Assembly: GCF_001905825.1 (NCBI RefSeq)
Contig: NZ_LIVV01000012.1
Location: 74,268 to 138,267, forward strand
From: Streptomyces sp. CB02009
GTDB lineage: Bacteria > Actinomycetota > Actinomycetes > Streptomycetales > Streptomycetaceae
Length of the DNA stretch: 64,000 nucleotides
Direction of reading: 5' to 3'
Shown here piece after piece: positions 35,730 to 44,133 of this stretch. Under the pieces are notes generated by a model. It had not been told where the DNA came from, did no database searches, and saw only the letters and a list, made by a program, of their open reading frames with translations. Position 1 is the first letter of the stretch; every line of letters starts with the position of its first letter. A program made the translations under genes and the position numbers.

Positions 35730-36725
35730 CTAGGGAGCGACGGTCGGTCGGCCGACGACCGGAAAGTGGTCCGAGAAGTCCGTGAACGTGTAGCCGTTCA
35801 TCGTGTAGCTCGGGGAGTGCACGGTCTTGGTGCCGTTCGTCCATCCACCGGCTGGCTTCGCGTGGTCATTACGGAGAAACACGTAGTCCAGGTGGGCCGG
35901 AGTGGCGTTCGGCTCCCGGTAGCGGGCTATCGAGTTTGTCCGCGGGTCGAAACTTGACGTGGTCCCGCTGGGCAGGGTGGGCGGCGCCACGTTGAGGCGG
36001 GAGAGCGTCGAGCTGTACTCGCTGCTCAGCGCGTTCACGTTGAGATCACCCGCGATCATCACGGGTTCGGAGGCCGGAATCCTCAGTGCCGTGAGATACG
36101 TGCTGATCTCGTCGAGCTGCTTGGCCCGCACGGACTTCGCCTCGCCTGGGTCACAACCCGGGTCGTCCGCCTGAAGGTGGGTGCCGACCACATGCACCCG
36201 CTTGCCGGCGGCATTGACGACAGCGTAGGCGAATCCCTTGCTGGCCCAGAAGTCGTCGCCGCAGCCGTCCTCAAAGATGTGCTGGGACCGGTAGACGATG
36301 GGATACTTGCTCACGATTGCGACCCCCCCGTCCTCGTTGGGGAAGCCCTGGTAGGAGCCGGTGGTCCGGTCCCACCCTTCGTCACCCCGGCCGATCACCG
36401 GCGTCTGGTAGGGGTGGTGGACGCGGAGCCGGGGAAAGAGGTTGTCGTCCGTGGCGCTGTCGTCGAACAGCTCGGTGAGGACCAGGATGTCCTCGTTGCG
36501 CAGGTGGTCGGAGTTGCCAGCCATCCGGGCGCGCTCGTCGGGGTCCCAGTCGGTGATGCCGCTCGGGAGCAGCATGAGGTTGTGCGTCATGACGCTGGGG
36601 AACGCCGCGGTCGTCGTGGCGGTGGGCTCGGCGGCCAGGTCCTTCGCGTGCGAGGGACCCGTGGCGACGGCGGCGATGGCCAGGGCGACGCCCATCCCTA
36701 TTCCGGCGGTTCGCTTTCCGATCAT
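35730..36725 (-). CDS. Secreted sphingomyelinase C (DNase I-like fold)
   Basis: 331 residues with a Sec signal (cleavage near PSHAKD). Exonuclease-endonuclease-phosphatase motifs of bacterial sphingomyelinase C are in order: THNLMLLP, metal-binding Glu85 in VLTELFDD, DGGVAIVSKYPI, VVGTHLQ, GDLNVNALSSEY, HLDYVF and the catalytic His320 in FSDHFPVVG. It cleaves sphingomyelin to ceramide and phosphocholine outside the cell. Single gene. The neutral ceramidase at 8966-11017 could act on its product. Confidence 0.9.
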   Translation of the reverse strand: MIGKRTAGIGMGVALAIAAVATGPSHAKDLAAEPTATTTAAFPSVMTHNLMLLPSGITDWDPDERARMAGNSDHLRNEDILVLTELFDDSATDDNLFPRLRVHHPYQTPVIGRGDEGWDRTTGSYQGFPNEDGGVAIVSKYPIVYRSQHIFEDGCGDDFWASKGFAYAVVNAAGKRVHVVGTHLQADDPGCDPGEAKSVRAKQLDEISTYLTALRIPASEPVMIAGDLNVNALSSEYSSTLSRLNVAPPTLPSGTTSSFDPRTNSIARYREPNATPAHLDYVFLRNDHAKPAGGWTNGTKTVHSPSYTMNGYTFTDFSDHFPVVGRPTVAP

Positions 36726-36864
36726 CAGTGTTCTCCGTTGTGGTGGTGGGGGGAGACGGTCTCGGATGGTGACAGCGGGATCTGCCCGGATGCCGCGCCG
36801 CGACAGCGGCCGGCCCCTTGGGGCGAGTCGGCCATGACCGGGGAGGCGGAAGGCGCCCCGGTCA

Positions 36865-37305
36865 TCAGGTCCAGTTCTCGGTCACCGATGCGTAGCCGGA
36901 GGTGCTGCTGTTCAGCACCTTGGCCCACCCGCCCACGGACTCGGGGCCTGAGCGGGTGTCGGAGACGTAGGGCGTGGTGATGGTCTGGTAGTGACCGGCG
37001 CCGATGGTGTACCAGACGTAGTAGTCCTGGTGCGTCAGCTCGTACCAGTTCATGTCGTAGAGCTTCGACATCATGCCAACGGTGAGCGTGTAGGGGTAGG
37101 GGTTGTAGACCTCGGTCCAGCCGTAGTCACCGGCTCCGGAGTTGATGCATGCGCGCATGAGCGCGCTCGACCCGGAGAAGTTGGCCCACGAGCTGCACTT
37201 CGTGCCCGAGGCCGCCTGCGCCGTGCCGGTCCCTCCGAGGGTGACCGTGCACGCCAGTGCAAGGGCACCCACGAGGGACAGACCGGCTCTCCTGATGCTC
37301 TTCAT
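36865..37305 (-). CDS. Small secreted protein of unknown function
   Basis: 146 residues, Sec signal cleaved near AQAASG. The mature part is aromatic-rich (YGWTEVYNPYPY, NWYELTHQDYYVWY) with two cysteines, TKCSSW and RACINSG, early in the domain. It looks like a compact beta-rich secreted domain. No motif was recognised. A 7-bp-stem hairpin (37331-37351) lies in its leader and a TACTCA half-site further up. Confidence 0.75.
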   Translation of the reverse strand: MKSIRRAGLSLVGALALACTVTLGGTGTAQAASGTKCSSWANFSGSSALMRACINSGAGDYGWTEVYNPYPYTLTVGMMSKLYDMNWYELTHQDYYVWYTIGAGHYQTITTPYVSDTRSGPESVGGWAKVLNSSTSGYASVTENWT

Positions 37306-37772
37306 GCCGTCCGCCTCGATTCACTAGGGTCTCCGGCCTCCACAGCCGGAGCGTTAGTGCTTCACGGTAGGAGCGACGAGCAGGCGGGGCAGGTGTGTTA
37401 TCTACTCAACATCCGACCGCTGATAACAGCCCCTATTAGGACAACCGCTGGCCGGTGCGACTGTGCAGTGCAAGGGGTGCCAACGCGCCACATGGCGCGT
37501 TTCGGTGGGCAAATCTCCCTTTCCTCGGAGCATGCCAGGACTGGATGGGATTCGTTCCGGTGGGAGCCTTCGAGGAAGGGGGGCCTGTGACGTGGACAAG
37601 GGGCTCTTCCTGCGGCGAGGTCCGCCGCTGGAGAGAGCCCCTGGCGCCTCCCGGCCGGGGCGTCATGCGCATCGGCCGGGAGGGAACTGCTAGTGCTGCG
37701 ACCGGGAAGGTTCACCGGGATGGGAAGAGAGGGGTGTGCCCGTCCCGTTCAGGCCGTGGTGCCGCCGTCAGT
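37306..37772. other. Intergenic region
   Basis: 467 bp with no convincing gene. It holds the CTCCGGC/GCCGGAG leader hairpin (37331-37351), site 13 (37392-37408) and a locally A+T-rich stretch around 37395-37440. Confidence 0.5.
37392..37408. promoter_or_regulatory. TACTCA half-site (site 13)
   Basis: Perfect right half followed by A; poor left half (GGTGTG). It lies 87 bp upstream of the secreted protein at 36865-37305, the typical position. Confidence 0.35.
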
Positions 37773-38315
37773 TCATCGTTGAGTGCCGGCGATGAGAGCG
37801 TCGACCTCTTCGGCGAGGGTGGTGATGTCGACGGTCTGGGCGGTGTCGACGATCAGAGCATGCCCGCCCAGTCCGAGCGGTCCTGGGTGGGCGGCCCAGA
37901 CAGCGACGCGATCGCTGATCTCCTCGCGGGTGAGGCCCTGGTCGAGGTGGCCGGGGTGGCGTTTGCGTGTCCGGAACCGTTCAGCGACAAGACCGGGATC
38001 ACAGTCGCAGAACACCTCGACCAGCTGGGCGTCGAGTTGGCGGATTCGGACGGGGGCGGTGTCGCGGTGCCACCAGTTGACGAGGATGGCTCGCCCGGCG
38101 TCGGTAGCGAGCGCGAACAGGATGTCGTCGCTTGCCCGGCTCAGTCGGTAGCGCCATGCCTGATCGCCGATGCCGAGGGAGTCGTAGAGCGATTCCAGGA
38201 TCACGTCCTTGTCGATGACCGGCAGGCCGAGTTCCGCGGCAAGTCCGCGGGCCAGGGTGCTCTTGCCGCTGGCCGGCAGACCGGAGACGATCACGAAGGC
38301 GTTGTCGATCACCAC
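37773..38315 (-). CDS. P-loop kinase-like ATPase (AAA_33/zeta-like small kinase)
   Basis: 180 residues from a GTG at 38315. Walker A GLPASGKST (about 12-20) and an IDKD motif soon after, as in small nucleoside/shikimate-like kinases and AAA_33 proteins, then a lid region EERFRTRKRHPGH-like (AERFRTRKR). It phosphorylates an unknown small molecule. Its upstream region is occupied by the decayed IS630 element, so its original promoter may be lost. Confidence 0.8.
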   Translation of the reverse strand: MVIDNAFVIVSGLPASGKSTLARGLAAELGLPVIDKDVILESLYDSLGIGDQAWRYRLSRASDDILFALATDAGRAILVNWWHRDTAPVRIRQLDAQLVEVFCDCDPGLVAERFRTRKRHPGHLDQGLTREEISDRVAVWAAHPGPLGLGGHALIVDTAQTVDITTLAEEVDALIAGTQR

Positions 38316-38326
38316 GTCAGTGTGTC

Positions 38327-38347
38327 GCAGCCCGATTTCCGGGCTGC
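38327..38347 (-). terminator. Hairpin downstream of the transposase remnant
   Basis: 8-bp stem GCAGCCCG/CGGGCTGC with loop ATTTC, 35 bp beyond the transposase stop at 38382. Confidence 0.6.
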
Positions 38348-38381
38348 CCGCAGGGTGAGGCCGACGCTGCTTCCGTCCTGC

Positions 38382-39503
38382 TCAGGCCACTGTTGGCAGT
38401 GGTCTGCCGCCCCAGCGGACGACTTTCTCGCTGCGGATGCGGGCGCGTTCGCGTCGTAAGGCGGCCAGGACTTCAGGGTGCCGGGCGTTCATGTTGCGCC
38501 AGCGTAGGTAGGCATGCAGGGCTCGGGTCTGGACGGTGTGGTTGGGGTGGTGGGAGTTGGCCAGAGTGAACTGCCGCAGCGGTCCGAAGTGAGCCTCGAT
38601 GGGGTTGGCCCAGGAGGCGTAGGTCGGGGTGAAGCACAGCTCGACCTTGTTCTTGGCCGCCCACCGTTTCATCCGCCAGTTCGTGCGGGCGGAGAGGTTG
38701 TCGAGGATCACGTAGATCGGGGCGCCGTCCGGACGGGCTGCCCGGATCGTTTGCATGGCCGCCCAGGTGTGGTCGATGCCCTTGCGCCGGCGGTTGATTC
38801 CCCACATCTGGTCGTCGCCAACGGAGTAGCAGCCGTGGAAGTAGGTGATCCCGTGTGTTCGGCGGAACGTGGCGAGCAGCCGGTCGGGGCGGCCAGCGCT
38901 CGGCCCAGCAGGAGCCGGCGGTGGGGCGGATCCCGAGCGGTCCGAACTCGTCGAAGGCGAACGTGCGGTCGGGTCGCTCGTTGATTGCGTACTCGATGCG
39001 GGCGAGTTTGGCGTCAAAGTCCGCATCCGGGGATTCCTTCCAGGTCTTCGTGCGCTGGAAGGAGATCCCGCGGCGGGCCAGTAAGCAGCGCAGGGCCTCA
39101 CGGCCGATCCGGACGGACCGGGCGATGTTGCGTCGCAGGTGATCGGCGCGCTTGCGGATCGACCAGCGGGTGAAGGGCTTGCCCAGTGAGGTGGGGCGGG
39201 TGGTGGCCGTCGCCACGACGAAGTCTTCGTCGTCACGGCTGAGCAGGCGGGGACGGCCTCCCGCCCAGCGAGGGTCCAGGCATGGGAGCCCGATCTCGTT
39301 GAACTTGTGGATCACGTCGCGGACGGTGTCCTCGTCCGCTTGACCAGGCGTGCGATGACCGGGACCGTGCTGCCGCCGGCCGAGGCCAGCAGCATCATCG
39401 CCCGACGGAACCGCACCGAGCTGGTACTGCCCCGCCGCACGACCTGCTGCAGTTTCTGCCCCTCCTGCTCGGTCAGCCCACGAACCCGGACCGGATGCAC
39501 CAC
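38382..39503 (-). pseudogene. IS630-family DDE transposase, broken by two frameshifts
   Basis: Three frames together give the family: an N-terminal helix-turn-helix part from 39503 (VHPVRVRGLTEQEGQKLQQV), a middle part (ADEDTVRDVIHKFNEIGLP to FAFDEFGPLGIRPTAG, with the first catalytic Asp) and a C-terminal part (THGITYFHGCYSVGDDQMWG, VILDNLSA with the second Asp, and WANPIEAHF with the Glu). The shifts lie at about 39345 (one base missing) and about 38900. It is not expected to be active. Confidence 0.85.
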
Positions 39504-39588
39504 CCTGCCTCCCCACGATGGTTGGAAGCGTCGTCACTTCCGACCAGCACAACGAGCGACCCGGTGAACGTTCGCAGTCACAGCACTA
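38382..39588 (-). mobile_element. Decayed IS630-type insertion sequence
   Basis: A transposase remnant (separate entry) fills most of the element. The right end appears to be the sequence that ends CAGTCACAGCACTAG at about 39574-39588, next to TA, the target used by IS630-type elements. I could not find a matching inverted repeat on the left near 38320-38400, so that end looks lost. Confidence 0.7.
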
Positions 39589-40521
39589 GATGCTGGCGGG
39601 GTTAGGAACGTTGATGTGCTTCATGTACACGTCGTCCGTACCCAGGTCGACCTTGACGCACCCCACGTGGAGACGAACCGGTCCCGTGGCCGGGTAGTTC
39701 CGTGGAGGCCCCAGCGTGATGCCCTCCACCTCGAGGTCGGGACAGTTGAGGTTGTACCTTCCCCAGTACCACATCTTGTTCTCGGTGGGGTGGACGTTGT
39801 AGGCCACGACCTCCTTGGAGTGGTCGGACGTCAGGTACAGGTTGCCGTTCTCGGAGAAGACGCCGCCCTGGACGCGGCGTATCTTGTAAGGGAACGGGAT
39901 CGTCCGTGTGAGGACGAAATTGCGCGCGGGATCGTACGCGTAGAGGTAGTTGACCCCTGACCCCTCGTCGAACTTGCAGCTGTAGACCAACCTGTCGCGG
40001 GGGTTGAAGGCCAGGAAGGGAATCTGCCACTCACCCTGAGGGCTGCCGCTCGGGCTTCCTCCCAGGTACTTCGTGCCCGCGTTCGTGGCGAGCGTTCCCG
40101 GCGTGGTCTCGGTGAGCGTCCAGATCTGCCCGTCCCCCTCGAGCGGGACGTGGATCTGCTTGAGGAACCGGTCGTAGGTGGGAGCGCCGGGGTGCTTGGC
40201 GGGCCAAGAGCTCCTGACGACCTCGACGGGGCTCGTGAAGTCGTGATTCCAGCGCCAAATGCCCTCGAAAAGAGCGTGGCCGGCGTCGGCGTCGTTGTGC
40301 GTCATGTAGTAGTGCGACTGGGTGGCGACGATTCCCTGCCAGCGGTTCGTCCAGCCCTCGTGCTCGCTGCGGGTCTCCCACGCCAGGTTCCACTGGTCGA
40401 TACGTGGGTTGCACGTAGGCGGCCACGCGACCGCCGCGCCGGCCGTGGGCGCGTTGACCCCTGTCACTGCGACTCCGGCAGCCGCTCCTGCTGCCAGCTT
40501 GAGTACATCTCTCCTGCGCAT
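39586..40521 (-). CDS. Tat-exported protein, possible beta-propeller
   Basis: 311 residues. The Tat signal is clear (MRRRDVLKLAAGAAAG). The mature part is rich in Trp, Tyr and Gly with repeated short strands (TQSHYYMTHNDADAG, DGQIWTLTETTPG, NGNLYLTSDHS, NKMWYWGRYN), as in a beta-propeller. Family not recognised. Its stop codon overlaps the right end of the IS630 remnant, so the original C-terminus may have been longer and been cut by the insertion. Confidence 0.75.
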   Translation of the reverse strand: MRRRDVLKLAAGAAAGVAVTGVNAPTAGAAVAWPPTCNPRIDQWNLAWETRSEHEGWTNRWQGIVATQSHYYMTHNDADAGHALFEGIWRWNHDFTSPVEVVRSSWPAKHPGAPTYDRFLKQIHVPLEGDGQIWTLTETTPGTLATNAGTKYLGGSPSGSPQGEWQIPFLAFNPRDRLVYSCKFDEGSGVNYLYAYDPARNFVLTRTIPFPYKIRRVQGGVFSENGNLYLTSDHSKEVVAYNVHPTENKMWYWGRYNLNCPDLEVEGITLGPPRNYPATGPVRLHVGCVKVDLGTDDVYMKHINVPNPASI

Positions 40522-40679
40522 GCTTCCTCCGAATAGTGATTGCTGCGTTGTGGTCCTGCCGACTCGTCGGCGCGCAGAGACGAGCGGCCGCTCCTATGTG
40601 GCGGCGTGGTCCGCGCCCGCACGGCCGTATCGGGGCGAAACCGGGTTCGCCGTTCCGGCGGGGATCTGGGTAGCGGTCT

Positions 40680-41519
40680 TCAGGACATGTCGACGAGGCG
40701 CTCGATGAAGTACGCGCCCGACAGGCGATAGTTGCCGTCTCGATATCCGATGACCTTGTACCCGTCGTCGTTGCGGCTGCCCCGCGTGAAGCTCTGCTCC
40801 GCGAACGGGGAGTGGGTGGTGAGGTCGCCGCTGCCGCCGTTCGGCGCCGCGGCGGGGACGTTGAAGGTGATGGTGCTCGACCCGGACGAGGTGCCGACCG
40901 AGTTGGTCAGTGTGACCGCGTGGCCGCCGATGTCGTTGCCGTCCTCGGCGTAGTGGCGCATCCGTTGGACGAGCAGGTTCTTGCCGTGGCCGCGCGAGCC
41001 GAGCTGTGCCAGCGTCCGGCCGGGGAGGGCTTCGTCCGTCAGGCCGACCTCTGAGGCTTCGAGGGCGTCCTCGTAGCCCTTCTCCTCGAACTGATCGTTC
41101 ATGCTGTTGTCGGCGCCGGATGGAGTGCCGTCCTCCCCGTCCGTGTCCATGAGTTCGCCCAGCTTTGCGATCTTGCTGGAGACGGCGCTGTAGTCCGGAT
41201 CGGTGCTGCTCTGGGGGTCGTAGTCTCCGACGAGCAGGTTGGAGTAGCCGTGCTTGTCAAGCCAGAACATGGCGTTGAGCGTCGATGTCGGCACAGTACT
41301 GCGATCCGTTGCCGGGAAGGCCCACCCCGGGGGGCCGATGTCGGCGATGCCGCACATTCGGTAGTTCCAGGAGGTCGAGCCCGCGGTCTGGCTGGGGATG
41401 CAGAGGCTGGGAAGGGGCGCGGCCGATGCCGCCGTGACGGGAACCATGGAGCCGACCGTTGCCCCGATGCCGAAGGCGGCCATGACAGCGCGACGGGCCA
41501 GGGTGCGTCGAGGGGGCAT
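40680..41519 (-). CDS. Secreted protease-like protein, catalytic Cys segment scrambled
   Basis: 279 residues, Sec signal cleaved near ASAAPL. It is homologous to the 40-867 protein (MCGIADIGPPG, LNAMFWLDKHGYSNLLVGDYDP, DIGGHAVTL). Where the relative has GLPENGANYCAPTA, this frame reads WAFPATDRSTVPTS. A neighbouring frame encodes GVGLPGNGSQYCA. Restoring one base at about 41328 (in a C/G run) and two at about 41293 would give GVGLPGNGSQYCAPTSTLN with the Cys back. As written the protein lacks the Cys. The His remains. Confidence 0.75.
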   Translation of the reverse strand: MPPRRTLARRAVMAAFGIGATVGSMVPVTAASAAPLPSLCIPSQTAGSTSWNYRMCGIADIGPPGWAFPATDRSTVPTSTLNAMFWLDKHGYSNLLVGDYDPQSSTDPDYSAVSSKIAKLGELMDTDGEDGTPSGADNSMNDQFEEKGYEDALEASEVGLTDEALPGRTLAQLGSRGHGKNLLVQRMRHYAEDGNDIGGHAVTLTNSVGTSSGSSTITFNVPAAAPNGGSGDLTTHSPFAEQSFTRGSRNDDGYKVIGYRDGNYRLSGAYFIERLVDMS

Positions 41520-41660
41520 AGGGGCTCCTGGTGTTGTGTCCTACAGGCGTGGCCGACCGGGCTGGTGGAAGGCGGACGCGAGCTGCGGCACCATCGGACA
41601 CGGCGCTCGGGTCCGTGCGGCTCCCGCAGCTCATTGCAGCCTGTGATTCGCTGAAAGACT

Positions 41661-41677
41661 TGAGTAGTTGCTGCTTG
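41661..41677. promoter_or_regulatory. TGAGTA-N5-TGCTTG repeat (site 14)
   Basis: Left half perfect and extended to CTTGAGT; right half with three mismatches. It lies 142 bp upstream of the protease-like gene at 41519. Confidence 0.5.
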
Positions 41678-42013
41678 TACGTGCTCCGCACTCTCCGGAC
41701 AGGTGGCAGAACCTGTTCTGTGCGGGTGGGCCGGGCCGGCCTAAACGCGGAGCCGTTGGACTGACTCTGACGGCACGTTCGTGCCGCGCGCTTGGCCGAT
41801 CGGCCAGATGCCCTTCCATGTCGCCAAGACGCCGTGCCAGGAAACGGACCAGATCATCCGCAGACAGGGGAATCGCCCCTTGACGGGGTTGGCGGCGAGC
41901 CGATGTGCCGACGGCCGTCTCCGCAGTGGCTCGTTCGCACGTCGCTGTGCACAGACCTCGGCGATCACCGCCGAAGGCGTCGGTCCACACCGGGGCCGTG
42001 CGACGCCCGAGGT

Positions 42014-42030
42014 TGAGTAGCGACTGCCGT
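42014..42030. promoter_or_regulatory. TGAGTA half-site (site 15)
   Basis: TTGAGTA followed after N5 by TGCCGT. It lies 186 bp upstream of the ATG at 42216. Confidence 0.35.
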
Positions 42031-42215
42031 TCCGTCGGTCTGTTCGTTTGTGAAGACTTGAAGGTGCTCGCCTGTGATGAGCACCACAGGCATGAGGGGT
42101 CGTGCGGGGCAGCGTTTCGCGGCCCACGTGCTGTCTGGGGTGTGTACAGGGCGAATGGCCCGTCCGCTCCGGTCCCGCGACCGATATCCGCGCTGTTCGA
42201 TCTTGAGGAGTCTCG

Positions 42216-42623
42216 ATGCCTTCCGCTGCCTCGCGTCCCGTGATGCACTCCTGGTCGTCCCTGGCCGAAGGTGCCCGCGCGCAGGCGACGGGGGCGGCCG
42301 AGTCCACTGATCCGTGGGAGGAGCACATCCCGTTGACCGGAGCGGTCGTGCGTCCGGGTACACCGGCACGGGGTGTCGTCTCCGTGTTCGGCCGGAAGAC
42401 CGACGCCTTCGCTGTGCTCTCTGGCCTCGTCCGGAACCGGGCCTCGCCCGGCCCCGTTCCGTGCCGTCGTCGCCTCCTGGGGAGCGGCGGACGGTGCCTC
42501 CCCCGTCCACTTCACGCCGCCTGTCTCCACGCGTCCCAGTCCCACTCCCGGGGCATTCGGACACGCGAGGACGGGTTGGCGCCGTACCCCGGTCGAGGTT
42601 CGCGTGAGCAATGCCGCCGATGA
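42216..42623 (+). CDS. Hypothetical protein upstream of a sigma factor
   Basis: 135 residues. Strong ribosome site (TTGAGGAG, seven bases before the ATG). The first 70 residues look coding (WEEHIPLTGAVVRPGTPARG, VVSVFGRKTDAFAVLSGL); the Arg/Ser-rich C-terminal half looks less so and may be read-out after a frameshift. The stop lies 20 bp inside the next sigma gene. Function unknown. Confidence 0.45.
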   Translation: MPSAASRPVMHSWSSLAEGARAQATGAAESTDPWEEHIPLTGAVVRPGTPARGVVSVFGRKTDAFAVLSGLVRNRASPGPVPCRRRLLGSGGRCLPRPLHAACLHASQSHSRGIRTREDGLAPYPGRGSREQCRR

Positions 42624-43167
42624 CGAATTCCATGCCTTCATGTCGAGCCGTTGGCCGAGTCTGGTGCGCACCGCCTATCTCCTGACAGGCAGCCATCACG
42701 ACGCCGAGGACCTGGCCCAGAGCGCTCTCGCCCGTGCCTACGCCAAGTGGGACAAGGTGCGGTGCAGCGACGACATGGGGGCCTATGTCCGGAAGATCCT
42801 GATCCATGTCCACGCGGACCGTTTCCGCAAACGGACCGTACGCGAGTGGTTCACCCCCCGGCTGCCAGACATCGCCGTGGCGGACGGCACTGACCAGCTG
42901 GAACACCGCAGCGCGCTCATGGAGGCGCTGGAAGCACTGCCACAGCGGCAGCGCTTCACGGTGGTGCTCCGGTACTTCGAGGACATGCCCCCCGCTCAGA
43001 TCGCCGCCGTCCTGGGGGTCAGGGAAAGCACCGTGCGCAGTCAGATCACCCGCGCCCTGGCCAAGCTCCGTGAAGGCGGAGTGCGGGCGGCCCTGGCAGA
43101 GCAGCCCCACGAAGCCCCGGCCCCTTCCCACCGGAACGTCGCGCCCGCGTTGAGAGGAACCCCCTGA
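42604..43167 (+). CDS. ECF sigma factor, SigE family
   Basis: 187 residues from a GTG at 42604. Region 2: WPSLVRTAYLLTGSHHDAED; region 4: ALPQRQRFTVVLRYFEDMPP and the helix-turn-helix QIAAVLGVRESTVRSQITRA. The same family as the sigma at 3504-4028. The stop and the next start overlap as TGATG, so the partner is co-translated. Downstream are a MurJ-like flippase and an L,D-transpeptidase, which suggests a cell-envelope role. Confidence 0.9.
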   Translation: MSNAADDEFHAFMSSRWPSLVRTAYLLTGSHHDAEDLAQSALARAYAKWDKVRCSDDMGAYVRKILIHVHADRFRKRTVREWFTPRLPDIAVADGTDQLEHRSALMEALEALPQRQRFTVVLRYFEDMPPAQIAAVLGVRESTVRSQITRALAKLREGGVRAALAEQPHEAPAPSHRNVAPALRGTP

Positions 43168-43820
43168 TGAACGAGGATCTCGCCCTCGCGGACATGTTCA
43201 AGGCGGCCGCGGCGGCAGTGCCCGTGAGCGCCGTGCCCATGGACGCAGTGATGCGTCGCGGCCGACGCATCCGCCGACGCCGTCAGGCGCTGCGGTCCGC
43301 CGCCGTGGCCGCCGCCCTCATCGTCCCTTTCGCCGGTGCCGGCCTGTCCTCGACGGTGTTCGGCCGGTCCACCACCTCGGCCCTTCCCGCAGTTCCGGCA
43401 GGCACCTCGGTGACGCCCAGGGTGATGGCCGCAGGAGAGAGGCTCCTGTTCGGTCGTGACCACTCGATGTGGCTGACGGCCAGGAGCGTGTCGGTGGCGG
43501 CGCCGGATTCGGTGCACGACGTGCACATGTCGGCGGACGAGGTGCCTTGGGGCGGGATCTCGGCCGCTATGACCGCAGACCCCGACGGCACTCTGTGGGC
43601 GGGCATCTACCGTGGTCCGGGCCGTCCGGCCCGCGTCACCGTAGTCGCCGACGGCCGCACCACGACCGTCCTCGCCGCCACGCTGCCCGGCGGCCCGGAC
43701 TGGATCGCCTTCGCCGCCCACGAACGGCACGTCGGCCATTCTGCCTCGGCCCTCACCATCACCGTTCAGGCCGGCGACGGAACGACCCTGGCGACCCTCA
43801 CCAAGCCGCCCCGCACCTGA
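43167..43820 (+). CDS. Membrane-anchored anti-sigma-like partner
   Basis: 217 residues. A short cytoplasmic start, a basic run RRGRRIRRRR, one membrane helix (about 44-60) and an outer domain. The outer domain resembles that of the proteins at 2839 and 4145 (RVMAAGER against RVVAPGER, SMWLT against SLWLT, LATLTKPP against IATLTLP). Its position right after the sigma gene and start/stop overlap suggest an anti-sigma or sensor. No zinc anti-sigma motif is seen. Confidence 0.75.
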   Translation: MNEDLALADMFKAAAAAVPVSAVPMDAVMRRGRRIRRRRQALRSAAVAAALIVPFAGAGLSSTVFGRSTTSALPAVPAGTSVTPRVMAAGERLLFGRDHSMWLTARSVSVAAPDSVHDVHMSADEVPWGGISAAMTADPDGTLWAGIYRGPGRPARVTVVADGRTTTVLAATLPGGPDWIAFAAHERHVGHSASALTITVQAGDGTTLATLTKPPRT

Positions 43821-43911
43821 CTTCTCCTCCCCGCCGCACGAGTGCGGCACACCGACGCACCTCCCACTCATCCCTCTTCCCGCCCCTCACGGAGCCCACC
43901 GGAGTGTCACC

Positions 43912-44133
43912 ATGCAGAGCACCGCCCACCGGATCAGCGACGGGCCGGCCTCCGGCCGCGTCGGTGACAGCAACGCCCGCTCCCGCCTCCTGCCCCGTCT
44001 GCGTTCCACCACCGCCGGTTTCGTGGTCAGGATCGCGGTGTGGGCCGACGACACCGGCAACCACCAGGAACCCCTCTCGCTGCTCCCGCCCCGGCGCCGT
44101 CGTGTGAACGGCCGGTTGCCTGATGTCCCGTAG
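43912..44133 (+). CDS. Small hypothetical protein between anti-sigma-like gene and MurJ-like gene
   Basis: 73 residues, GGAG seven bases before the ATG, and an 11-bp overlap with the next start. Basic, with no recognised motif (IAVWADDTGNHQEPLSLLPP in the middle). It could be a real coupling peptide or chance. Confidence 0.4.
   Translation: MQSTAHRISDGPASGRVGDSNARSRLLPRLRSTTAGFVVRIAVWADDTGNHQEPLSLLPPRRRRVNGRLPDVP

Larger units (their letters stand above)
41520..42215. other. Intergenic region with two recurrent repeats
   Basis: 696 bp. No ORF here has both a ribosome site and a convincing sequence. It holds sites 14 (41661-41677) and 15 (42014-42030) and a GGTGCTC/GAGCACC inverted repeat at 42063-42085. 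Confidence 0.5.
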
